DNA of 33,425 bases from an uncultured Coriobacteriaceae bacterium (lineage in GTDB: Bacteria; Actinomycetota; Coriobacteriia; Coriobacteriales; Eggerthellaceae), in contig CAMORQ010000001.1 in the NCBI GenBank assembly GCA_946623915.1, positions 1-33,425 on the forward strand, read 5' to 3'. Positions 1-7,150 of the stretch are shown one piece after another. Below the pieces are notes generated by a model, which saw only the letters and a program-made list of their open reading frames with translations, did not search any database and was not told the DNA's origin. Positions within the stretch are counted from its first letter, which is position 1, and every line of letters starts with the position of its first letter. The position numbers and the translations under genes were made by a program.

Positions 1-1
1 C

Positions 2-754
2 GCTGCCAAGAACGAACTGCCCAACGTGGTGGCCGTGCTGCAGCCTCAGTCCCAGATGGAAGCCCTCGGCTACAACGACCTGTGGTACGGCTGGGATATG
101 AACAAGTACCTGCCCTCCTTCGTGTCCCCGACCGAAGTGTTCGACGGTGCCATGATTTCTGGTTCGTTCATGCCTGCTTCTTCTAAGTGGTCCACGTACG
201 AAATGCAGAACTTCCCCATCCTGAAAGAACTCTTCGCCTACGATGGCGTCGAATTCAACTTCATCGGCGTGATCATGTCCAACCTCAACGTTGCTCTGGA
301 CCAGAAAGAGCGCTCCGCCATCATGGTGCGCAATATGGCCCTCAACGTCGGTGCCGACTACGCGATCGTTGCCGAAGAAGGCTACGGCAACCCCGACACC
401 GACTACGTGCGTTGCATGGTCATCCTGGAAGACGCCGGCATCCCCGTGGTGGGCGTGTCCGACGAATCCAATGGCCGCGACGGTTTCGGCCAGCCGCTGG
501 TTGTGCTCAACGAAAAGCTCAACGCGCTCGTCTCCACCGGCAACGTGGGCGAACTGTCCGACCTTCCCGCCTGCGCTACGGTTATCGGCAACCTGGAGGC
601 AATGAACCGCGACGGCATGTCCGGGTCCTGGGGTTACGACGAAATTCTGGGCAAGTCCGCTCGCGACGATGGCTCCATCATCATGGAAAACAACAACTGG
701 TTCTGCGGCAATCACATCGCTGGTTTCGCCGTGAAGACCATTGTCGAAGCGTAA
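2..754 (+). CDS. Glycine/sarcosine/betaine reductase component B alpha-type subunit, 5'-truncated by window, lacking the pyruvoyl Cys
   Basis: This is the C-terminal 250 residues of a GrdE/GrdG/GrdI-family protein; the N-terminal part lies before the window. It aligns along its length with the complete paralog at 21716-22999, sharing for example the EEGYGNPD block. Family members are made as a proprotein that is cut at an Asn-Cys bond, the Cys becoming the pyruvoyl group that binds the amine substrate. In the paralog the site reads SGNCVAACDK. Here the aligned stretch (nt 158-190) reads SGSFMPASSK, so both the Asn and the Cys are replaced and the second Cys is also missing. The stop is 17 bases before the selenoprotein start, so the two are surely co-transcribed. 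The family call is secure, but substrate and processing are open: the protein may be unprocessed, may self-cleave at Gly-Ser, or may have lost catalysis. Confidence 0.85.
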   Translation, partial: AAKNELPNVVAVLQPQSQMEALGYNDLWYGWDMNKYLPSFVSPTEVFDGAMISGSFMPASSKWSTYEMQNFPILKELFAYDGVEFNFIGVIMSNLNVALDQKERSAIMVRNMALNVGADYAIVAEEGYGNPDTDYVRCMVILEDAGIPVVGVSDESNGRDGFGQPLVVLNEKLNALVSTGNVGELSDLPACATVIGNLEAMNRDGMSGSWGYDEILGKSARDDGSIIMENNNWFCGNHIAGFAVKTIVEA

Positions 755-770
755 GAAAGGGGGATGCAAG

Positions 771-2102
771 ATGGCTAAGAAAGTAATCTACTACGTCAAC
801 CAGTTCTTCGGCGGCATCGGCGGTGAAGATACAGCAGACTTCGAGCCGGAAATCCGCGAAGGCGCCGTGGGCCCCGCTATGGCCGCCAACGCTGCTCTCG
901 AGGATGCCGAGGTAACGCACACCGTCATTTGCGGCGACAACTTCATGGGATCCAACACCGACGAAGCGCTCGAGCGCATCGCTGGTATGCTCGAAGGCAA
1001 GGAAATGGACCTGTTCATTGCTGGTCCTGCATTCCAGGCCGGTCGTTACGGCGTGGCCTGCGGTAACGTCTGCAAGATGGTTGCCGAAAAGTTCGGCGTT
1101 AAGACGCTGACCTCCATGAACGTGGAAAACCCTGGTGTTGACATGTTCAAGGCCTACACCATCATCATGGACGGCGCGAACGCCGCTGCGCAGATGCGCA
1201 AGGACATGAAGAACATGATGAAGGTCGCCAACAAGATTCTTGCTGGTGAAGAGCTCGAGGGTCCCAAGGCCGAAGGCTACTTCGCAACTGGCCGCCGCAT
1301 CGAGAAGTTCCTCGAGGACGTTCATGAAAACACCGCGGCCGCTCGTGGCGTTGCCATGCTGATCAAGAAGATCAAGGGCGAACCCTATCAGACCGAACTG
1401 GAAATCCCCAAGAAGGACCTGGTTCCCGTGGCCGAGCCTGTGGCGGACCTGTCCAAGGCCAACATCGCTATGGTCACCACCGGCGGCATCGTGCCGGTCG
1501 ACAACCCCGACCGCATCCAGTCTGCTTCGGCTACTCGTTGGGGCCGCTACAACATCGCTGGTGTCGATGCGCTCCCCAATCGCGCTGCCAACGGTTACAA
1601 GACCATTCACGCGGGCTTCGACCCGGCTGCTGCCGACGCGAACCCCAACGTCATCATGCCCATCGACGCTATGCGCGAATACGAAAAAGAGGGCAAGATC
1701 GGCAAGCTGCACGACTACTTCTACAGCACGGTAGGCACCGGCACCACCGAGTCCGAAGCTTCCCGCATGGCTGAAGAGATCATCCCCTACCTCCAGGAGG
1801 ACGGCGTCGACGCCATTATTTTGACCTCCACTTGAGGTACGTGCACACGTTGCGGTGCAACGATGGTCAAAGTATTCGAACGTGCCGGGTTCCCGATTGT
1901 GCATATGTGCAACCTGATTCCCGTGTCCACAACGGTTGGCGCCAACCGTATGGTGCCCACCATTTCCATCCCCTATCCTCTGGGCGACCCGAACACCCCC
2001 GAGGAAGAGCAGTGGAAGCTGCGTTTCCACCGCGTAGGCGTAGCGCTTGACGCGTTGGCCACGCCGGTCGAAGAGCAGACGGTCTTCAAGGTAAAGATTT
2101 AG
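771..2102 (+). CDS. GrdB/GrdF/GrdH-type reductase selenoprotein, in-frame UGA = Sec355
   Basis: This is the selenocysteine subunit of a glycine/sarcosine/betaine-type reductase component B, which takes the substrate carboxymethyl group and hands it to selenoprotein A. The frame opens at ATG 771 after AAGAAAGGGGG and runs to a UGA at 1833-1835. It then continues in the same frame for 88 residues to TAG 2100-2102, giving 443 aa in all, the usual family length. The UGA sits in the family signature L-T-S-T-U-G-T-C-T-R-C-G-A-T, and the residues after it (MCNLIPVSTTVGANR, IPYPLGDPNTP) continue the family sequence, so this is recoding and not a stop. A hairpin just after the UGA supports this. A call ending at 1835 would lose the active site. 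It is the partner of the atypical alpha subunit upstream and is followed by a terminator. Substrate is not known. Confidence 0.95.
1836..1869 (+). promoter_or_regulatory. Putative bacterial SECIS hairpin of the first selenoprotein
   Basis: Downstream of the UGA (1833-1835), CGTTGC (1848-1853) pairs perfectly with GCAACG (1857-1862) around a GGT loop, 18 bases after the UGA. Bacterial SECIS elements lie inside the coding region at about this distance and carry G/U in a small apical loop read by SelB. The second selenoprotein has the same hairpin. The position fits, but SelB binding is inferred. Confidence 0.6.
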
Positions 2103-2111
2103 TGTTCGCAA

Positions 2112-2153
2112 CAGGAGGAGGCGTGCAGGGGAACGCCGCCTCCTCCTGCTTTT
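2112..2153 (+). terminator. Rho-independent terminator after the first reductase module
   Basis: A perfect 12-bp stem, CAGGAGGAGGCG (2112-2123) with CGCCTCCTCCTG (2137-2148), is followed by CTTTT. It lies 10 bases after the selenoprotein stop and separates the reductase pair from the BCCT transporter. Confidence 0.85.
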
Positions 2154-2358
2154 GCACGCAAGGTAGGCACTCGGCCTGGTTTGCGTGCACAAGAGGAATC
2201 GAGCCCATCCTTATTCTGCAAGGGCTTGTGGAGACCGTTTCCGTTTCTGCGTCTTAAGAGGATGTGGGTCTCCGTGCGCCAGTTCTTCATGTTGGTGCAT
2301 TCAGAAATAGACAATGCGTCTATATGCGACGCATGAATCGTGTAAGGGGACGATTAAA

Positions 2359-3927
2359 TTGAATAGTAACGAATTCAAGAACCCTGTATTCATTATCGGC
2401 CTTGTGTTGGCTGCGGCCCTTTCCATTTGGGGTATTGTGGGCACTCAGAGCTTCACCGATGTTTCTAACGCCCTGTTCGGCTTCCTGACCGCCGACTTCG
2501 GCTGGCTCTACCTGCTGGTCATGCTGTCCTTCGTGTTCTTCTCTATCGCGCTGGCGGCGTCGAAGTACGGCAGCATCAGGCTCGGTCCGGACGACTCGAG
2601 GCCCGAGTATTCCACTATGTCGTGGTTTGCCATGCTGTTTGGCTGCGGCATGGGTGTCGGTCTGGTGTTCTGGGGCATCGCCGAGCCCATTTCCCACTAT
2701 GTGGGTCCGATGGCTGGCATCGAGCCTTCTACGCCCGAAGCTGCCAAATTCGCCATGAGCGCATCGTTCATGCACTGGGGCCTGCATCCGTGGGCTGGTT
2801 ATGTAGTCGTGGGTTTGGCTCTCGCCTACCTGCAGTTCCGCAAGGGTAAGCCGGCTCTCATTTCTTCGGCTCTCGAACCGCTGATTGGCGAAAAGAATGC
2901 AAAGGGTATCATCGGCAAGGTCGTCGACATCCTGTCCATCTTCGCGACGGTGGCTGGCGTGGTTACCTCGCTTGGCTTGGGCGTGCTGCAGATCAACGCT
3001 GGTGCGAACTACCTGTTCGGCATTCCGGTGAACCTGGGCGTGCAGATTGCCATCATTGCGGTCATTTCCGTTATTTACATCGGCTCGTCCGTTGCTGGCA
3101 TCGACAAGGGCATCAAGGTCATCGGCGACCTGAACCTCTACATTGCCATTGGCGTGCTGGTTGTGTGCTTCCTCGTTGGCCCGAAGGTCGACGCGTTGAA
3201 CAACCTGGTTGGTGGCCTGGGCGACTACTTCGGCACGTTCTTCCAGAGCTCGCTGGGTTTGAGTGCCTACGGTGACAACGGCTGGATGCTCGGTTGGCGC
3301 ATCTTCTACTGGGCTTGGTGGATTGCGTGGGCTCCGTTTGTGGGCGTGTTCATCGCTCGCATTTCTCGTGGCCGCACTGTGCGCGAATTTGTGGCAGGCG
3401 TGCTGCTGGTTCCCGCTGTGGCATCTATCCTGTGGTTTGCGGTTCTCGGCTCCATGGGCTTGTCCTTGGCCGAAACCGGCATACTGAACGCCGAGCAGGT
3501 GGCTGGTATCGCTGCTTCGCCTGAAACCGGTTTGTTCCTGGTGCTTGGTCAGTACCCGCTTGGCATGATCATTTCCATCGTCGTGCTGGTGCTCATCTGC
3601 ACGTTCTTTATCACGTCGGCGAACTCCGGTACGTTCGTGCTTGGCATGCTGTCTTCCGATGGCAACCTGAACCCGTCGAACGCCAAGAAGATCCTCTGGG
3701 GTGTTGTGCAGTCCGCTTTGGCTGTGGCCCTGCTTATGGCAGGTGGCCTGAAACCGCTGCAGACCATTTCGATTGCGGCGGCGTTCTTGTTCATCTTCAT
3801 CATGATTGCCATGATGTTCTCGCTGGTGAAGGCACTTCGGGCCGACAAGGATACGCCTAATGTGGGCGACCCGGATTTTGTGGCTGATCCCAGCGTTGCG
3901 GCTATGGAGGCTGCAGCCAACGAATAA
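2359..3927 (+). CDS. BCCT-family betaine/carnitine/choline-type transporter (copy 1)
   Basis: A secondary transporter of the betaine/choline/carnitine family, 522 aa with about 12 membrane segments. The family Trp-rich segment WAWWIAWAPF lies at about residues 318-327, followed by FIARISRGRTVREF. The glycine-rich stretch GCGMGVGLVFWG (about 95-106) keeps the Gly pattern of sodium-coupled betaine carriers of the BetP type; choline/proton types carry Asp at the third position, so a betaine-like substrate is favoured (inference). I chose a TTG start at 2359 because it follows AAGGGGA at a normal distance and aligns with the N-terminus of copy 2 (KNPVF versus WNPVF); an upstream ATG at 2314 has no Shine-Dalgarno. 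It follows the first reductase module and is closed by its own terminator. Confidence 0.93.
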   Translation: MNSNEFKNPVFIIGLVLAAALSIWGIVGTQSFTDVSNALFGFLTADFGWLYLLVMLSFVFFSIALAASKYGSIRLGPDDSRPEYSTMSWFAMLFGCGMGVGLVFWGIAEPISHYVGPMAGIEPSTPEAAKFAMSASFMHWGLHPWAGYVVVGLALAYLQFRKGKPALISSALEPLIGEKNAKGIIGKVVDILSIFATVAGVVTSLGLGVLQINAGANYLFGIPVNLGVQIAIIAVISVIYIGSSVAGIDKGIKVIGDLNLYIAIGVLVVCFLVGPKVDALNNLVGGLGDYFGTFFQSSLGLSAYGDNGWMLGWRIFYWAWWIAWAPFVGVFIARISRGRTVREFVAGVLLVPAVASILWFAVLGSMGLSLAETGILNAEQVAGIAASPETGLFLVLGQYPLGMIISIVVLVLICTFFITSANSGTFVLGMLSSDGNLNPSNAKKILWGVVQSALAVALLMAGGLKPLQTISIAAAFLFIFIMIAMMFSLVKALRADKDTPNVGDPDFVADPSVAAMEAAANE

Positions 3928-4001
3928 CCTTGACTTGGCTATGACCAAAGAGCACGCGCATCCTGTGGTCCTATAGCCGATTGTAAGGGTTAGATATCTA
4001 A

Positions 4002-4034
4002 GGGCTGGCTCGCTTATGCGAGTCAGCTCTTTTG
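4002..4034 (+). terminator. Rho-independent terminator after BCCT transporter 1
   Basis: A 12-bp stem with two G-U pairs (4002-4013 with 4018-4029) closes a TTAT loop and is followed by a T-rich tail. It lies about 75 bases after the transporter stop. Confidence 0.8.
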
Positions 4035-4119
4035 GTCTGCGGGCGTGCGGCAGCATCGAACCGCACGTGTTTAAAGAAGCACGTGTTCGTCTACACAAAC
4101 ACACAGAACAAAGAATAAA

Positions 4120-4148
4120 ATTATCGCGATAATAAAATGCGTTATACT
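4120..4148 (+). promoter_or_regulatory. 14-bp palindrome overlapping the promoter of the small Cys-rich gene
   Basis: ATTATCGCGATAAT (4120-4133) is a perfect palindrome. A good -10 (TATACT, 4143-4148) follows and the ATG is about 38 bases further on. The palindrome covers the place where the -35 would be, which fits a repressor operator. The binding protein is unknown. Confidence 0.5.
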
Positions 4149-4185
4149 ACACCTACGTCTGTAAAGCGCAGAGAAAGGGTGCAGA

Positions 4186-4542
4186 ATGGATTTTTTGGAA
4201 ATGACGCCAGAGCAGCTTAAAGAAGTGGTCATGCTGTCGTCGGCCGAAGAAATGCAAGCCTATTTGGACAAGGAGGGCGTTAGCCTGCCCGAAAAGGCGC
4301 CAGTTGAATGGCCGGCGGAGACCGAGAAATTTACCCGCATGCTGTGGCAGAAAATCAAATTCCCTCCGCGTGAAGTGTGCGGTGAAGGCGAACATGATTT
4401 CAAGCCGACGGGAAAATGCGAAATGTCGCGTAACGCCGCAACGATGCCCGGGTCGTGCTTCAGCAGGGAATTTCGCTGCTCTTCTTGCGGAACGATCATG
4501 TGGGTTCGTGACAAAGAGCCTCAGACTGAAGCGGCCGAATAA
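4186..4542 (+). CDS. Small Cys-rich, probably zinc-binding protein of unknown function
   Basis: I do not recognise this 118-aa soluble protein. ATG 4186 follows GAGAAAGGG. The N-terminal third is acidic and helical (MTPEQLKEVV, then SSAEEMQAYLDKEGVSL) and recalls, weakly, the helical leader of Nif11-like peptides. The C-terminal half has Cys65, His70, Cys78, Cys91, and a CxxC at Cys98/Cys101 followed by a hydrophobic strand (GTIMWVR), which looks like a zinc-ribbon or treble-clef metal site. It has its own promoter with a palindrome and its own terminator, so it is monocistronic. No RiPP-modifying enzymes lie nearby, so a precursor-peptide role has no support here. Confidence 0.7.
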   Translation: MDFLEMTPEQLKEVVMLSSAEEMQAYLDKEGVSLPEKAPVEWPAETEKFTRMLWQKIKFPPREVCGEGEHDFKPTGKCEMSRNAATMPGSCFSREFRCSSCGTIMWVRDKEPQTEAAE

Positions 4543-4563
4543 ATAGTTCGACTTCTGCTTGCG

Positions 4564-4597
4564 GCGGGGTGGTGCAACACGCATCGCCCCGCTTTTT
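4564..4597 (+). terminator. Rho-independent terminator after the Cys-rich gene
   Basis: A 12-bp stem (4564-4575 with 4581-4592, two G-U pairs) with loop AACAC is followed directly by TTTTT, 22 bases after the stop. Confidence 0.85.
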
Positions 4598-4709
4598 CGT
4601 GCAAAATATGCCAAAGGGGTCGTGCTTAATGTCTCCCCGCCGAATGTGACACCAACGCGTCGTTGCTGTCACGTTTGGATAATTCCGTGTTCTGCAACTC
4701 ACCTGTGCA

Positions 4710-4732
4710 GCGGCACATGCCGCAGGTATAAT
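4710..4732 (+). promoter_or_regulatory. Promoter with a palindrome in the -35/-10 spacer, upstream of the DUF3841 pair
   Basis: A consensus TATAAT lies at 4727-4732. GCGGCA-CA-TGCCGC (4710-4723) is a perfect inverted repeat just upstream, where the spacer would be. No good -35 hexamer is seen, so activation or repression through the palindrome is plausible. Confidence 0.45.
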
Positions 4733-4767
4733 TTTGGTACAGAGATAATCCGTTCGAAAGGATGCGT

Positions 4768-5379
4768 ATGTCCAGAATCGTGTGGACGCGGCAGGTGCCA
4801 CAGGTGTGGGACGAAATCCAGGAGACAGGCCGTTATCTGGTGCTGGAAGAATACGTTCGTGCAAAGAACGGCGAGATTTCGGACTACTACATCGAGTTAT
4901 ACCGCTGGTTCACCGAAGAAGCACGCAGTCGTGTGTCTATGCCGGAAGAGGCGAAGTTTCCCATCTGGGTCACGGTGGACGAGGGTCAGAAGCTCGCCCC
5001 CGCTCCGCATACAATTGGTTTCACGCTCGAAGTGCCTGATGACGCGATCGTCATAGTCGATTACGACAAATGGGGCTATCGCGTGAACCACTGGTACGTG
5101 CCGCGCGACGAAGCGGACGAAAAGGCTCACAATGAAGAACTGGCTCGCTACGGTATCGGTAACGAAGCGGCCCTTATCACGGGCGAGCAAGGCAATTTCT
5201 ATCCGCAGATAAAGCGCAAGATACAATCGAGCTGGCAACGCGTGTTCGATGGTCCCAACGAGCGCATGGATCTGAACGTGGGAGCCATCTGGCAGATAAT
5301 CCCGGAATGGGTTAAGGACGTGGAATTCTACGACGAAACATATGCCGACCAGTGGACAGAAGGCTACTACGACGATTAA
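4768..5379 (+). CDS. DUF3841-type protein, first of a tandem pair
   Basis: A 203-aa soluble protein that looks like the DUF3841 family, function unknown. Visible blocks are an N-terminal W-x-R-Q-x-P-Q-V-W segment, a WVTVDEGQ strand region, LEVPDDAIVIVDYDKW, and near the C-terminus YPQIKRKIQSSWQRVFD. The last block is shared with the next gene (YPMAKREIQQSWQRLFG), so the two are paralogs from an old duplication. ATG 4768 is preferred over ATG 4762 because the GAAAGG ribosome site would touch the latter. The next gene starts 45 bases after this one, so they form an operon behind the promoter at 4727. The very acidic C-terminus (YYDD) is not in the paralog. Confidence 0.75.
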   Translation: MSRIVWTRQVPQVWDEIQETGRYLVLEEYVRAKNGEISDYYIELYRWFTEEARSRVSMPEEAKFPIWVTVDEGQKLAPAPHTIGFTLEVPDDAIVIVDYDKWGYRVNHWYVPRDEADEKAHNEELARYGIGNEAALITGEQGNFYPQIKRKIQSSWQRVFDGPNERMDLNVGAIWQIIPEWVKDVEFYDETYADQWTEGYYDD

Positions 5380-5423
5380 TGCGACAGAATCAGCATGTTG
5401 CTGTCATATCGGGGAGGAATCCG

Positions 5424-5987
5424 GTGTCTGAAACCATCACTCTCTACACTCAGCAGGCCCAAGTGGTGCTCGACGCTATAGAACGCGATGGATATTCGCG
5501 TGTGAAATGGGAGTACATTCAATCGAAGTACGGCGACGACTCGTGGGCGTTTCGCCAGGCGTATGCGTTCTTTGCGCAGAATGCACCCACTTATGTAGCG
5601 CCTCCCGAAGGTGCCGAGTCGGGCATTTGGTGCTACTGCGATCAGCGTTGGGCCGTGGCGGCGGCGGGCGGTCACCTGCTGAAGCTGGAGGTTCCCCGCG
5701 AGAAAGCGGTCCTGTTCGACTCTCGTATCTGGAACAAAATGCTCAATCTGCAATATGTGGGTAAGGATGAGGCCGACGAAGAAGCGTTCGAATCGAAGCT
5801 TGCGAGCATGGGTATAAAGAACGCGGCCGAAGCGTTCAGCACGTCGTTCTATCCCATGGCGAAGCGGGAAATCCAGCAAAGCTGGCAGCGTTTGTTCGGT
5901 TCGGCGGACCAGTGTCCCGAAACCTACGTGATGGCGGGTCTGTGGGAATTGCGTCGTGAATGGCTCGTCGACACCATGGGCCTTTAA
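5424..5987 (+). CDS. DUF3841-type protein, second of a tandem pair
   Basis: A 187-aa paralog of the gene just upstream, sharing the order of motifs: an N-terminal aromatic-rich helix region, an LKLEVPREKAVLFDSRIWN core matching LEVPDDAIVIVDYDKW, the KDEADEEAFESKL helix matching RDEADEKAHNEEL, and YPMAKREIQQSWQRLFG. I chose GTG 5424 because it follows GGGGAGGA at a good distance; an in-frame ATG at 5352 would lie inside the previous gene with no ribosome site. Function unknown; no enzymatic motif is obvious. Confidence 0.75.
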   Translation: MSETITLYTQQAQVVLDAIERDGYSRVKWEYIQSKYGDDSWAFRQAYAFFAQNAPTYVAPPEGAESGIWCYCDQRWAVAAAGGHLLKLEVPREKAVLFDSRIWNKMLNLQYVGKDEADEEAFESKLASMGIKNAAEAFSTSFYPMAKREIQQSWQRLFGSADQCPETYVMAGLWELRREWLVDTMGL

Positions 5988-6181
5988 CCGTATCGAAAGA
6001 TAGTCCTCGCCTGTCGTGCAGCTTCGATTACAGGCTGACCACTAGCGGCCAACACAGAATCCACGCAGCTAATTACATTTTCAAGAGCCCGTTATAATTT
6101 GTGTTTGAAGTGGTATGATTATGAAACGTAATAGCAGTTTTCGTACCATAAACGCAGCCGCTCGAACGTGGAGAAGGCCCT

Positions 6182-7081
6182 ATGGATTTTAAACAATTGC
6201 GATCGTTCGTCGCGGTTATACGCTACGGCAGCTTCACGACGGCAGCCGAAAAGCTGCGTATTTCGCAGCCGACGGTCAGCACGCACATTCGCACTCTTGA
6301 AGAAGAACTGGGTACGCCCTTGGTGCTGCGCAATGCCAAACGTGTAGAGCTTACCCCTAGCGGTTACAAGATGTTCGATCAGGCTGAATCGATGTTGGCG
6401 ATGCACGACCGCATGATTCAAAGCATGCGGCAACGAGAAAGCGATGCCATCTACCTAGGGGCGTCATCGATTCCTTCTGGCTACATCCTGCCTACGATAC
6501 TAGCAGGGTTTTCCGAAGAGCATCGCGACACGCGCTTCATCATTTCCCAAGACCCAAGTCAGACCGTCATCGACGGGATGGTGTCGGGTCTGTACGATCT
6601 GGGATTTGTCGGCATGCCAGTAAAAGAAGACGCGTTGGAAAGCACGCCGTTTTGTGCGGACCGCATCGTGTTGGTCACGGCCAATAACGAACGTTATAAA
6701 AACGTCGATCGCACGGATGCGCGCTCCTTGGCTCAGCTGCTGGCCAGGGAACACGTGATTATGCGCAAGAACGGCAGCGCTACGCGTGCAGCCGGGTCGC
6801 GCGTGCTGGAGGCCCTTGGTCTGGAGGAATCGGATTTGAACATCGTGGCGCATCTGAACGACCAGGAGGCTACGAAGAATCTTGTCCAGGCAGGATTGGG
6901 CATCGCGCTTATGTCGGAGCTCGCCGTGCGCCGCCGCGTCGAGGGCGGCTGGATGCTTGCGTTCGACATTCCCGGCGTGGACACGGTGCGCCAATTCTTC
7001 GTGCTGACGCGCAAAAACGTTGCGCTCAATGAACGGACGGAAGCGCTGCGCGAGTATGTGCTTTCCCATCCCGTGCTTTAA
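6182..7081 (+). CDS. LysR-family regulator next to selA/selB (selenium-associated type)
   Basis: A 299-aa LysR-type transcription regulator. Residues 1-60 carry the winged helix (MDFKQLRSFVAVIRYGSFTTAAEKL, then SQPTVSTHIRTLEEELG); residues about 90-295 form the periplasmic-binding-like effector domain, with the LGASSIPSGYILP start typical of the CysB-like group. ATG 6182 follows GGAGAAGG. A TATAAT at 6093-6098 is a possible -10. The gene sits 69 bases before selA in the same direction. LysR proteins of this type are known beside sel genes in other anaerobes, so a role in control of selenium use is likely, though effector and targets are inferred. Confidence 0.88.
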   Translation: MDFKQLRSFVAVIRYGSFTTAAEKLRISQPTVSTHIRTLEEELGTPLVLRNAKRVELTPSGYKMFDQAESMLAMHDRMIQSMRQRESDAIYLGASSIPSGYILPTILAGFSEEHRDTRFIISQDPSQTVIDGMVSGLYDLGFVGMPVKEDALESTPFCADRIVLVTANNERYKNVDRTDARSLAQLLAREHVIMRKNGSATRAAGSRVLEALGLEESDLNIVAHLNDQEATKNLVQAGLGIALMSELAVRRRVEGGWMLAFDIPGVDTVRQFFVLTRKNVALNERTEALREYVLSHPVL

Positions 7082-7150
7082 ATGCGCTCGGTATAATGGT
7101 AATCCCGATTAGAGGACGGATGCTTTCTAGCGTTCGATGAAGGAACAAGT

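Noticed and set aside
681..2192. Long open frame on the minus strand opposite the first selenoprotein; similar ones opposite BCCT 1, selA, the MttB genes and the second reductase pair
   Set aside because: They mirror strongly conserved plus-strand genes, have no family likeness or ribosome sites, and are expected from GC-rich third positions.
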